Below are positions 1-8,045 of a DNA stretch of 36,546 bases, one piece after another. Where the stretch lies: NCBI GenBank assembly GCA_024408765.1, contig JAKSUR010000008.1, positions 1 to 36,546 of the forward strand, given 5' to 3'. Source of the stretch: a bacterium (GTDB lineage Bacteria > Cyanobacteriota > Vampirovibrionia > Gastranaerophilales > Gastranaerophilaceae). The position numbers and the translations under genes were made by a program. The notes under the pieces are model-generated. The model did no database searches, had not been told where the DNA came from, and worked only from the letters and a program-made list of their open reading frames with translations. Position 1 is the stretch's first letter. Each line of letters opens with the position of its first letter.

Positions 1-87
1 TTGAGTTTACTACACTTTAGGCGTTAGTGTTGCGATTACTTCTTGAATGAAGACATCAGGAGGATGCGGAAAAAATCAAAAAAAGAC

Positions 88-332
88 TTGCGGAAGCAGG
101 CGTTGAGGATAAAATCCGAAACTCATTTCCGCAATTTTTTGAGATTACTTGGTTATCGGCAATAAATGCGTCTACGAGTTTTGCTTTCGCAAAACACTCC
201 GCACTCTGCCGATAATATGCCTTCAAATCCGACCTTAGGTGTGTGAACATAAAGTTGTGTGCGGGATAGCACACGACTTGCTTTGAAACCGTTCCCCGGA
301 GTTTGCAGGAAAAATTTCAATTTTTCCGCAAA
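88..332. repeat. Hairpin-rich non-coding element
   Basis: This stretch is visibly richer in G+C than its surroundings and holds four consecutive inverted repeats. TTGCGGAA (88-95) pairs with TTCCGCAA (127-134), with an inner GGAT/ATCC and six T after it. TTATCGGCA (153-161) pairs with TGCCGATAA (207-215) around an inner GTTTTGC/GCAAAAC hairpin (178-195). GTGTGC (257-262) pairs with GCACAC (269-274). TTTGC plus GGAAAAATT (302-316) pairs with AATTTTTCC plus GCAAA (319-332), with one bulged A. I see no convincing gene in it. It may be a terminator followed by a dispersed extragenic repeat or a structured RNA. Confidence 0.45.
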
Positions 333-341
333 TGCTTAATA

Positions 342-656
342 CTAATATTTAAAATATCTGTCAAAATCTACATCATCAAAGTTGCATAAAAGATGAAAAA
401 TATCGTCATCATCATCTAATCGTTGAAAATTGTAGTCATCAAAAAGCCAATATTTTGGATTGATTCCCTTTGATCTTACAATATTTTTTTCTTTTAGTAT
501 ATTTAATTTCTTTTTTACAATTTCAACAGAAAGTCCGATTCTTTTTGCAAGCTCAACGGCAGTAATTCCATCAGAACTACTGTATTTATCGGGGGTAAGG
601 AACATGAGCTCCAGTCCGACCGTTTTTAATGCTTTGTCTTCTGTTTCAGAACTCAT
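342..656 (-). CDS. Small winged-helix DNA-binding protein
   Basis: A 104-residue acidic protein, probably cytoplasmic. Residues about 30-72 read as a winged helix-turn-helix: ITAVELAKRIGLS is a typical first helix-turn, followed by a recognition helix (VEIVKKKLNILKEKNIV) and a wing ending PKYWLF. The C-terminal third is very acidic (five Asp in a row at 81-85) and matches nothing I know. No ligand-binding domain is present, so it is either a small transcription regulator or an adaptor of a larger complex; I cannot name a target. No Shine-Dalgarno sequence precedes the ATG. A TATAAT box ends six bases before it, which suggests a leaderless message. The gene stands alone, divergent from the HD-GYP gene at 836. 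Confidence 0.6.
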   Translation of the reverse strand: MSSETEDKALKTVGLELMFLTPDKYSSSDGITAVELAKRIGLSVEIVKKKLNILKEKNIVRSKGINPKYWLFDDYNFQRLDDDDDIFHLLCNFDDVDFDRYFKY

Positions 657-662
657 AGTATT

Positions 663-668
663 ATTATA
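663..668 (-). promoter_or_regulatory. Probable -10 box, leaderless start of the winged-helix gene
   Basis: On the minus strand TATAAT is followed by exactly six bases (AATACT) and the ATG at 656. Transcription would start at or next to the start codon. No purine-rich ribosome site lies in between. I see no good -35 box. Confidence 0.5.
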
Positions 669-835
669 ACTCTTTTTTGTGCGTTTTTATCATTTTAATG
701 CTGTAGATAAATTTTAAATTTTACATACCAAGTATAATTTATCTCTAACTTTAGTATAAGATTTGTAAAAATTATTAAAGTTTTAAAAATTTTTGTCGTT
801 AATATAATCAGAAAAATTTGTAGGAAGGATTATTA

Positions 836-2200
836 ATGACTGATAAAGAAGAAGAAATGGGCGCATCATTATTTTCAAGAACGCTGGATGTAATGGAAAA
901 TGATCCGCTTGCGGAAATATTTGCACTTAATATGGGCGATTTTGTGTCGGAATACTTAATCTCAGACGATTTAGCCACCAAAATCGGGAAAAGTGAAAAA
1001 AATAAAACAGACAGACTTAAATCACAATTAAAAGAGTTGATATCAATATATTCTCTTGATAATACGTTATGCGTTCTTGGCTTTGATTCAAAAGATGAAT
1101 ATGTTGTTTACAACTCAATTGCTAAAACATTAATGCAAATTCTTGATGTGGATGCTTGTCATATTTATCTTACAGAAGAATTTACAAAAGGTTTAACTTT
1201 TGATAATAAATTTCTAGGGCTTGTAGGTTCGTCAGTTGATTTTGATGAAGATATTTATTCAAAAAAACTCGGATATTCAGAAAGTGAAAATTCAATAGTT
1301 TTGGATGTATTCAAATCTCTTGAAAAAATACAAATTAAAGATGTTTCGGCAATAGGCAATTTTATTCCGAAGTCTGAGCTTAAAGAACAAGATGTAAAAT
1401 CTGTTGCCGTTGTTCCAATGCATAACAATGCTTATATTGTAGGTGTAATTGTTATAGAAAATTACAAAGAAAAAACGATAAAACGTGCTTATATGGATTT
1501 AACAGAAACAATCGGCAGATTATTCGGTACGTCTATGCATCTTCAAAAAACAATTGATCATGTCGAAGCTCTAATTCTTGAGGAAACGGTCTTTCCTGAA
1601 GAGTTGCAGCAAGCAATGGCAGAATTAACAGCACTTATTGGTGATTTAGGCACGCATCAGCAGGCATTTGTTGAAAAATTGGCAAAAGCAGTTGATGAAA
1701 AAGGTCAATATAAAGTCTCTCATTCACAAAATACAGCTGATTTATCAAAGAAGCTTTGTAAGCAACTTGGTCTGAATGAAAAAACAAGAGATTTGGTATA
1801 TTATGCAGGGCTTTTACAAAATATAGGCAAAATTACTCTACCAGAAGCTTTGTTTGCAAATAAAGGAAAATTATCAAAAGAGGATTGGGAAAAATTACAA
1901 AATCATCCTAATGTTGGTGTGAATTTGCTTATGAATATAAATTTCTTGTCCGAAGTAATTCCGTATATTCATTATCACAAAGAACGCTGGGATGGAAAAG
2001 GTGAACCGGAAGGATTAAAAGGAAATTCGATTCCGTTTGGTTCAAGAATAATTGCGGTTGCGGATGCATATACGGCTATGACATCAGATAGGTCGTACAG
2101 AAAAGCTATGTCAAAGGAAGAAGCTTTAAATATTATGAAAGACGAAGCCGGTTTAAAATGGGATCCGGATGTTGTAAACGTATTATTTGAAATTGTTTAA
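836..2200 (+). CDS. GAF plus degenerate HD-GYP domain protein
   Basis: A 454-residue cytoplasmic signalling protein. Residues about 85-235 look like a GAF sensor domain and 285-454 are an HD-GYP domain, the family that hydrolyses cyclic di-GMP. Conserved parts seen are His296 (VSHSQN), NHPNVG (356-361), HYHKERWDGKG (379-389), AVADAYTAMTSDR (407-419) and the C-terminal WDP. The metal-binding HD dyad, normally HDIGK, reads QNIGK (Gln328-Asn329), and the GYP signature reads GEP (389-391). Loss of both suggests it no longer cleaves c-di-GMP and acts as a sensor or binding partner; that is inference. The start is supported by AGGAAGG seven bases upstream. It is monocistronic, with a terminator right behind it. 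Confidence 0.85.
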   Translation: MTDKEEEMGASLFSRTLDVMENDPLAEIFALNMGDFVSEYLISDDLATKIGKSEKNKTDRLKSQLKELISIYSLDNTLCVLGFDSKDEYVVYNSIAKTLMQILDVDACHIYLTEEFTKGLTFDNKFLGLVGSSVDFDEDIYSKKLGYSESENSIVLDVFKSLEKIQIKDVSAIGNFIPKSELKEQDVKSVAVVPMHNNAYIVGVIVIENYKEKTIKRAYMDLTETIGRLFGTSMHLQKTIDHVEALILEETVFPEELQQAMAELTALIGDLGTHQQAFVEKLAKAVDEKGQYKVSHSQNTADLSKKLCKQLGLNEKTRDLVYYAGLLQNIGKITLPEALFANKGKLSKEDWEKLQNHPNVGVNLLMNINFLSEVIPYIHYHKERWDGKGEPEGLKGNSIPFGSRIIAVADAYTAMTSDRSYRKAMSKEEALNIMKDEAGLKWDPDVVNVLFEIV

Positions 2201-2225
2201 TCATATTTTAAATTTTGTATAAATG

Positions 2226-2260
2226 AGGGTGTCCAAAAAGTCATGGACACTCTTTTTTTT
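2226..2260 (+). terminator. Rho-independent terminator of the HD-GYP gene
   Basis: AGGGTGTCCA (2226-2235) pairs with TGGACACTCT (2244-2253) with one G-T wobble, followed by a run of eight T. It sits 25 bases after the stop codon. Confidence 0.8.
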
Positions 2261-2267
2261 AAGTTGA

Positions 2268-2465
2268 TATAATAAACATATTAAAACACATGTTAATATT
2301 GAATTAAGAGGTCAACGGTGTTGTGAAGTTGAAAGTGTCTTTGGTCAGATAAAGTGGAATGGTGGTTTTAAAAGATTTCTGTTAAGAGGATTAGATAAAG
2401 TGAAAACAGAATGGGGATTGATTTGTATTGCTCATAATCTTAACAAATTAAGTTTCGCTTGGTAA
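2268..2465 (+). pseudogene. C-terminal remnant of an IS1182-like transposase
   Basis: The frame 2268-2465 is open without a start codon and ends in TAA. Its 65 residues match the end of DDE transposases of the IS1182 group. RGQRCCEVESVFGQIKWNGG carries the final acidic residue of the DDE triad in the VESVFG context. FKRFLLRGLDKVKTEWGL and IAHNLNKL are the usual closing helices. Everything upstream, including the first two Asp of the triad, is missing, and a terminator hairpin lies where the rest should be. I see no clear inverted terminal repeat pair. It is a dead fragment left by an old insertion and deletion. Confidence 0.8.
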
Positions 2466-2535
2466 GTTAAACTTAATTTTTTGTTAATTATCTGATTTAT
2501 CTGATTTATTAAAATTTCAATTTAAAAATGCAAAT

Positions 2536-2573
2536 TAATAAAAAGAGGATAACTTTACTTTTTAGTCATCCTC
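2536..2573 (-). terminator. Terminator of the GH77-like gene
   Basis: Read on the minus strand, GAGGATGACT pairs with AGTTATCCTC (ten pairs, one G-T wobble, nine-base loop) and runs into TTTTTATT. It begins a few bases after the stop of the gene at 2579-4468. Confidence 0.75.
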
Positions 2574-2578
2574 CTACC

Positions 2579-4468
2579 CTACCCTACTTGCTTTGTTTTA
2601 TTACTATGTTTTTTCTTAAATAGTAAAACACCGGTTAAAATACTTAATGTTATTATTGCTGATACTATAATAAATATTGGTTTCTTACCAAAGGTTCTCT
2701 TTTGACTAACTCCTTCATTACCGTTTAAAATGTCACGATATTTGACGATTTTTTTGTATAAGTCAGGCTCGGTTTCATTCAAACCTTCTGCAACAAATGC
2801 TTTTTCAAGAGCATCCATAATATTTAAACCTTCGCCCTTTTCTAACGATTTAAAATACATTTCTTTATAATTAGATGGTATTTTGGTACAATATTCATCA
2901 GATTCATTTTTTAAACATTCTTTATAATTTCCGTCCAGATTTAAAACGTCCAGAAAGAAAAACATATTGTGAAAACTCCTGATTGGCTCAGCAAACTTTG
3001 CTTGCATAAACCCTGATATAGATTGTAATTTTTCCTCAGGAATTTTTAACAATTCAGATAGGGTTTTTATCTGCATATTTTTATCTTTTTTATTTTGAAA
3101 AAGAGTTTTTATCGAAACAGAATCGTGGTTTGTTGCGCCTAACATATACGTTCCATCTTTCCAACCGAGTTTATGAAAAGCGGATGAACTTCCCCAATTA
3201 TCACTCAGATGGTTGGATTTATATATTTTTACCCTATCTCTCGTTTCCTCTTTTAAAACCCAACCGTTAGCAATACTATAATCATTTCCATTTTCAAATT
3301 CATGCGTAATATTTTGCAAATCATAATCATTACCTTTAACCTTTTTGAACTCTTCGTCAATGATGTCTAATATTTTCCCGCCATATTCATAACATTTACC
3401 TGTTGTTTTTTGATGTGCATATAGCCAGCTTGCATCAACTCTTACGCCGTCATAACGATTGGCAAAATTCCTTACTTTTAGTTTAAAATATTCAATTCCT
3501 TCAGGTGTATCAAAATTAATTGCATTCAAACCCCATGGCAGAGATTCATTTTTTCTGAAAGCATTTGGATACATCCAGATTTCATCATTGGCCCCTCCGT
3601 TTACAAGCATATCTCCGCTTAGTTTAATGCCTTTTTGATTCAATTTATCTTTTGCTTTTTGCAAATTACTATCAGCTAAGAATTGGGTAAATTTATAAAA
3701 ATCACATTCTTTTTTATATTCAGGTTTTGCAATAAGCGAGTCAATAAAGATTTTTCTCTCTTCATTAATAACTAAATCAGGATTAAAAAGATTTTGTTCA
3801 ATGTAATTTTTCCAATTTTCAGGATTTTTTTCTTCATTTTTTAATACCAAAACTTTATATACAGATTTTCTTTCGAGCCAATCAGCATTTTTTGCACAAT
3901 AATTTTCAAAATCATCATGTAATTTATTTTTTTGCCGAGTATCATTTTTTAAAAATTCATCAAAGGCTTTTCTTAATGCTTTATCTGTAGAAGAATTATT
4001 TTGTATTACGTTATTATAATTAACTTTTATATCCTTATTTTCTAATTTGTTGGCATTAAATACATCTTTTAAATCATTTTTAGATAACAAATTTGCGTAC
4101 TCATACTCAGTAAGAGTTTCTAAATTAATCACCTGCTTTCCTAAATCCAAAGCAGAACCGGAATATGGTCTGACTTTATTTTTTCTGCCTGAAAAATCAC
4201 CCTCAGGTAATAATTGCACATAATTAATTCCCCAATATAATTTGGCAAAATCAAAAAAATCTTGTGATTCTTTGCTTAACATATTTCCGCAACCGGTGCT
4301 TCTGTTTAACGTATCAGGAAGAGAATTGGATGGAATTATAAGCGTTGAAAAACCCTTATTGCCGACTTTTTCCTTAGCTTGTTTTAAAACAATTTTATAT
4401 TCTTGTTCTTCATCGGCTTTAAGTTGTCTTTGAAAATTTATATTACGTTCTATATTACATATTTTCAT
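2579..4468 (-). CDS. Divergent GH77 4-alpha-glucanotransferase-like protein with C-terminal membrane anchor
   Basis: A 629-residue protein related to amylomaltase (MalQ), which moves alpha-1,4-glucan segments between acceptors. Family landmarks, in order: IIPSNSLPDT (44-53), YVQLLPEG (83-90), PYSGSALDLG (101-110), FYKFTQFLAD (257-266), GIKLSGDM (280-287). The three catalytic positions appear to be kept: nucleophile Asp345 in GVRVDASW, acid/base Glu390 in ITHEFEN, and Asp449 in TNHDS. Unusual is a hydrophobic segment at 597-616 followed by a Lys-rich tail, which would anchor the enzyme in the membrane with the catalytic part on the cytoplasmic side. No signal peptide is present. The N-terminus has INFQRQL, a short motif shared with other proteins here. 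No ribosome site precedes the ATG, only a TATTAT box seven bases away. Family call good; activity on glucans inferred. Confidence 0.75.
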   Translation of the reverse strand: MKICNIERNINFQRQLKADEEQEYKIVLKQAKEKVGNKGFSTLIIPSNSLPDTLNRSTGCGNMLSKESQDFFDFAKLYWGINYVQLLPEGDFSGRKNKVRPYSGSALDLGKQVINLETLTEYEYANLLSKNDLKDVFNANKLENKDIKVNYNNVIQNNSSTDKALRKAFDEFLKNDTRQKNKLHDDFENYCAKNADWLERKSVYKVLVLKNEEKNPENWKNYIEQNLFNPDLVINEERKIFIDSLIAKPEYKKECDFYKFTQFLADSNLQKAKDKLNQKGIKLSGDMLVNGGANDEIWMYPNAFRKNESLPWGLNAINFDTPEGIEYFKLKVRNFANRYDGVRVDASWLYAHQKTTGKCYEYGGKILDIIDEEFKKVKGNDYDLQNITHEFENGNDYSIANGWVLKEETRDRVKIYKSNHLSDNWGSSSAFHKLGWKDGTYMLGATNHDSVSIKTLFQNKKDKNMQIKTLSELLKIPEEKLQSISGFMQAKFAEPIRSFHNMFFFLDVLNLDGNYKECLKNESDEYCTKIPSNYKEMYFKSLEKGEGLNIMDALEKAFVAEGLNETEPDLYKKIVKYRDILNGNEGVSQKRTFGKKPIFIIVSAIITLSILTGVLLFKKKHSNKTKQVG

Positions 4469-4475
4469 TGTAATG

Positions 4476-4481
4476 ATAATA
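4476..4481 (-). promoter_or_regulatory. Probable -10 box, leaderless start of the GH77-like gene
   Basis: Minus-strand TATTAT is followed by seven bases (CATTACA) and the ATG at 4468. No Shine-Dalgarno sequence is visible upstream of this start. Confidence 0.4.
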
Positions 4482-4569
4482 AAAATTAAAAAAAAAAATT
4501 TGCCAATATTCCATATTTAATATAACATAAGAACTAGGGAACATATAAAATTTATAAGGAGGACTATTA

Positions 4570-5706
4570 ATGTTTAAGAAAATAGCAAAAGGATTGATAA
4601 CACTGGTTGTTTTAGCAATAATCAGCAATCCTGCACATGCATTTTATACGGATATGGATCAAAATCATTGGGCATATCAATCCATTAAATTTTTAACGGA
4701 AATAGGTGTTGTAGTTGGTTTCCCGGATGGAACTTATAAACCTGAAATTCCTGTTACAAGAGCAGAATTTGCATCAATGGCTATAAAAGCTTTGGGGCAA
4801 GAAAATGCAAATGTTACGCAAAATATCCATTTTGCAGATATTACCTCTGATTTTTGGGCATATAACATTATTGAAAAAGCTGTATACTTTAATCTTATGT
4901 CTGATTCAAAAGGTGAGGCATACAGACCGTTTGACCCTGTTACAAGAGCAGAAGCCATAGGCTTGGCTGTTAACGCAATAGCTTCAAGTCCAATCAGCGA
5001 ACAAAGAGCAACTGATGTTTGCAACAAAGCATATAAAGATGTTACACAAATGCCTGCATGGTTTTTAATGTCAGCTGCAAAAGCACATTTATTAAATCTT
5101 GATGTTCAAATTCCCGAACATGAAGGCACAATAGAATCTCAAAGACCAATGAACAGAGCTGAGGTTGCTATGTTACTTTATAGAATGATGCAAGAAGCAA
5201 AACTTAATCCTAATGAAAAATTGGCAGAAGTTATGCAGAAGAAAACAGCAGACGGTTTTATAGTGGACAATGTTAAAGTTCAAGGTTCTATTGGTATAAT
5301 TCCTGCCGGAACAATCTTTCCGATTAAGCTTGAAACCGTTGTCGGTTCAAAAATATCAAATGTGGGTGATACATACACTGCTAAAACACCAAAAAATTAT
5401 GTAACAAAAGAGAAATATCTTTTGATATCCGAAAACAGTGATTTGAAAGGTCAGGTTAAGTATGTTCAAAGAGGTAGATTATTTAAACAACACGGTGAAG
5501 TTATACTTAAAAACGAGCTTCTTGTAACACCTAACGATCAAGCTATCATGGTATATTGCGTAGGAACTCTTGATCCTCAAAAAATAGGGTTTTGGAGAAG
5601 AATATTTAAGGGAAAACAAGTTATAACCAAATCTGGTGAGATTGTTAACCTCAGACTTTTAGCACCTATCAAAATTGATCTTACAAATGGTTATATTTAC
5701 GAATAG
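4570..5706 (+). CDS. Secreted protein with three SLH domains
   Basis: A 378-residue exported protein. Residues 1-24 form a signal peptide (KKIAKG, hydrophobic core, cleavage after AHA). Three S-layer homology domains follow at about 26-75, 88-137 and 154-208. The first two carry the usual FPDGTYKPEIPVTRAEFA and YRPFDPVTRAEA signatures; the third is looser (QRPMNRAEVA). SLH domains bind pyruvylated or similar cell-wall polymers and, in cyanobacteria, tie the outer membrane to peptidoglycan. Residues 220-378 are a beta-rich domain of unknown role containing IPAGTIFPIKLE, a phrase resembling the beta-barrel of VirB10/TrbI-type proteins. There is no long porin barrel, so this is not a cyanobacterial SLH porin. 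The start is fixed by AAGGAGG eight bases upstream. It lies just before PBP1A with its own terminator, consistent with an envelope role. Confidence 0.85.
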   Translation: MFKKIAKGLITLVVLAIISNPAHAFYTDMDQNHWAYQSIKFLTEIGVVVGFPDGTYKPEIPVTRAEFASMAIKALGQENANVTQNIHFADITSDFWAYNIIEKAVYFNLMSDSKGEAYRPFDPVTRAEAIGLAVNAIASSPISEQRATDVCNKAYKDVTQMPAWFLMSAAKAHLLNLDVQIPEHEGTIESQRPMNRAEVAMLLYRMMQEAKLNPNEKLAEVMQKKTADGFIVDNVKVQGSIGIIPAGTIFPIKLETVVGSKISNVGDTYTAKTPKNYVTKEKYLLISENSDLKGQVKYVQRGRLFKQHGEVILKNELLVTPNDQAIMVYCVGTLDPQKIGFWRRIFKGKQVITKSGEIVNLRLLAPIKIDLTNGYIYE

Positions 5707-5725
5707 TAAAATTTATAAAACAGAT

Positions 5726-5757
5726 AAAAAGCCTGCTTAAAACATAGCAGGCTTTTT
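5726..5757 (+). terminator. Terminator of the SLH gene
   Basis: AAAAAGCCTGCT (5726-5737) pairs with AGCAGGCTTTTT (5746-5757), twelve pairs with an eight-base loop and a T tail. Twenty bases after the stop codon. Confidence 0.9.
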
Positions 5758-5852
5758 ATTTACAAATCTTAATGATAATAAATATTTGCTTTTTTAAGAA
5801 GTTTTATTTGCTAAAATATTTAATGTATTAACATTTGATGAAGGGATGAGAA

Positions 5853-8045
5853 ATGAAATCTTATAATATACCCAAAAGACGCGGTTATGGTAAGTCGGGG
5901 AAAGTGTCTTATGATAATCCGTTTTTAAAAATAATAACTTATATTGCAGTTTTAGGCATAGGCGTTGTTTTAGCCGGAATGATTGCATTGAAATTATATT
6001 TAGTATCTCTACCGCCGATTAAAAACCTCAATTCACTAAAACCTAATATTGTAACAACATTTTGTGCAAGCGGCGGAGAGGTTATAAAAACATTTGCAGC
6101 ATATACATATTCAAATGTTGAATTGAAAGAAGTTCCCGAACAACTTATATTAGCGTTAATTGCAACAGAAGATAAAAATTTTTATAAGCATAAAGGCTAT
6201 GATATGCTTGGACTTGCTCGTTCAATGGTTGCAAATGTTTTGGCAGGGCATGTCGTTCAAGGAGCAAGTACAATAACTCAACAACTATCCAGAATTCTTT
6301 TTCTCTCAAATGAAAAAACATTTACAAGAAAAATTAAAGAATTACAAGTTTCCGCTCAAATAGAAAAAACAATTTCAAAAGATAAAATTTTAGAAATGTA
6401 CTTAAATAATGTATACTTAGGTTCAGGTGCGTATGGTGTAAAAGGTGCAGCAAGAATTTATTTCAACAAAGACTTAAAACAATTAACACTTCCGGAAATG
6501 GCATTAATCGCCGGTTTACCGCAAGCACCTTCGGTTTATTCGCCTTATCACAGTGTTGATCTGGCTAAAAAAAGAAGAAATCAAGTTTTACTCAGAATGT
6601 ATAAAATGAAATACATTGATAAAGTAACTTATCAAAAGGCAAAAGAAGAACCGATAAAACTTTCTACAATGCCTATTATGTATGCAACAAACAAAGCTCC
6701 TTATTTTTGTGATTATGTAATGAAAGATTTGTACAAACTTGGATTTACTGAAGATCAAATTGTAAATGGCGGATTAAAGGTTATAACTACATTAAATTAT
6801 AATGCACAATTGAAAGCTAATGAAGCTATTCTTTCTAATTTGAACTCTTGGGGATTAAAAAGTGATAAAAACCAAGCTGCTGTATTTTCTTTTAGTCCAA
6901 CTGATGGAAGAATTTTAGTATATGCAGGCGGTAAAGATTACTCAAAAAGCCAATATGATAGGGTTACACAATCATCAAGGCCGTCAGGCTCAGCATTTAA
7001 ACCTTTTATATACACAGCGGCAATTGAAAAAGGTTATTCTCCGAATGATATGATTGATGACTTGCCTGTTAAAATCGGAAATTGGACTCCAAAAAATTAT
7101 GGCAATAAATACAGAGGCTCAATACCTTTGTATACTGCATTAATGATATCTTCAAATGTTTGTACGGCAAGATTGATGGATGCGATAGGTGTAAGACCAG
7201 TAATACAACTTGCAAGGGTTATGGGTATTACAACTCCAATACCTTACGATTATACGATTTCATTGGGTTCAAACAGCGTAAAACTTTTTGAAATGACAAG
7301 AGCTTATGGGGTTTTTGCAAACGGTGGGTTTAAAGTTGAACCTTATGCAATAGAAAGGGTTGAGTCATCAAGAGGTACAATTTTATATGAAGCAAGAAAA
7401 GCAAGAACAAGTAAAGTTTTAAATATTAATACGGCCGCAACTATGACTGCAATCATGAAAACGGTTATTACAAATGGTACGGGAAGAGCTGCCGGTATAG
7501 GGAAACCTGCTGCCGGCAAGACAGGAACAACTGATGATTGCAAAGATGCATATTTTATAGGTTTTACACCTGATGTTGTAACCGGTGTATGGGTAGGTAA
7601 CGATGATAACTCAAAGATGGGTGAGTTAACGGGAGGAACAGTTCCTGCAAAGATATGGCATGATATTATGTTGGTTGCTACAGAACCTTATGGTAATTCA
7701 GATTTTGAATATCCGGAAATTATTCTTAATTCATTTAAAGCTTCTAATGTTTCGGTTATTACGCAAAGTGAAGCAAGAAAAGCTTTTGAAGAAAAATCAG
7801 CTAAGGAAAATGAAGCTATAAATGAAAACAATTCTTCTGTAGTAAATCCCGCCATGATAAAACCGGATACAATTAAACCATTAGATTTACTGAAAAAGAA
7901 AGAACCCCCGAAACCTACTGCAGTAAAACCTGTTGAACAAACAAAGCCCGAAAGAATGATACCACCGATGGAACAGTTTGCACCAATACCAATTGCACCC
8001 GTTCCTATGAATTTATCTAATAAAGGAAATGAAAATGAAAATTAA
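5853..8045 (+). CDS. mrcA: Class A penicillin-binding protein 1A
   Basis: A 730-residue bifunctional peptidoglycan synthase. A short cytoplasmic tail is followed by one membrane segment (about 27-50). The GT51 glycosyltransferase domain spans about 75-250, with the catalytic Glu106 in ATEDKNFYKH, the QGASTITQQL signature (136-145) and Glu181 in EMYLNNVYLG. The transpeptidase domain spans about 310-615 with SxxK (Ser380-Lys383 in PSGSAFKPF), SSN (433-435) and KTGT (556-559). The C-terminal 110 residues are Pro/Lys/Glu-rich and probably disordered. It polymerises lipid II glycan and cross-links stem peptides at the outer face of the inner membrane. GAAGGGATGA precedes the ATG. The next gene overlaps its end, so the two are co-transcribed. 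Confidence 0.95.
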   Translation: MKSYNIPKRRGYGKSGKVSYDNPFLKIITYIAVLGIGVVLAGMIALKLYLVSLPPIKNLNSLKPNIVTTFCASGGEVIKTFAAYTYSNVELKEVPEQLILALIATEDKNFYKHKGYDMLGLARSMVANVLAGHVVQGASTITQQLSRILFLSNEKTFTRKIKELQVSAQIEKTISKDKILEMYLNNVYLGSGAYGVKGAARIYFNKDLKQLTLPEMALIAGLPQAPSVYSPYHSVDLAKKRRNQVLLRMYKMKYIDKVTYQKAKEEPIKLSTMPIMYATNKAPYFCDYVMKDLYKLGFTEDQIVNGGLKVITTLNYNAQLKANEAILSNLNSWGLKSDKNQAAVFSFSPTDGRILVYAGGKDYSKSQYDRVTQSSRPSGSAFKPFIYTAAIEKGYSPNDMIDDLPVKIGNWTPKNYGNKYRGSIPLYTALMISSNVCTARLMDAIGVRPVIQLARVMGITTPIPYDYTISLGSNSVKLFEMTRAYGVFANGGFKVEPYAIERVESSRGTILYEARKARTSKVLNINTAATMTAIMKTVITNGTGRAAGIGKPAAGKTGTTDDCKDAYFIGFTPDVVTGVWVGNDDNSKMGELTGGTVPAKIWHDIMLVATEPYGNSDFEYPEIILNSFKASNVSVITQSEARKAFEEKSAKENEAINENNSSVVNPAMIKPDTIKPLDLLKKKEPPKPTAVKPVEQTKPERMIPPMEQFAPIPIAPVPMNLSNKGNENEN

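Noticed and set aside
51-120. A frame whose 16 residues (EDAEKIKKRLAEAGVE) resemble the C-terminal helix of ribosomal protein bL12.
   Set aside because: It has a stop just upstream, no start codon, and the match is a short charged helix that many proteins share. The DNA is better explained as part of the hairpin-rich element.
56-274. A 72-codon minus-strand frame through the hairpin element.
   Set aside because: It lies across the inverted repeats, has no ribosome site, and no domain is recognisable. I could not support it as a gene, though repeated copies elsewhere would change that.
2579-2595. Three CCTAC copies in a row at the end of the GH77-like gene.
   Set aside because: Too short to mean more than a local slippage; the reading frame and stop codon are intact.
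8029-8034. The upstream ATG at 8029 as the start of the AICAR-transformylase-like gene.
   Set aside because: Only one base separates it from AAAGGA. The ATG at 8035 has a seven-base spacing and fits better.
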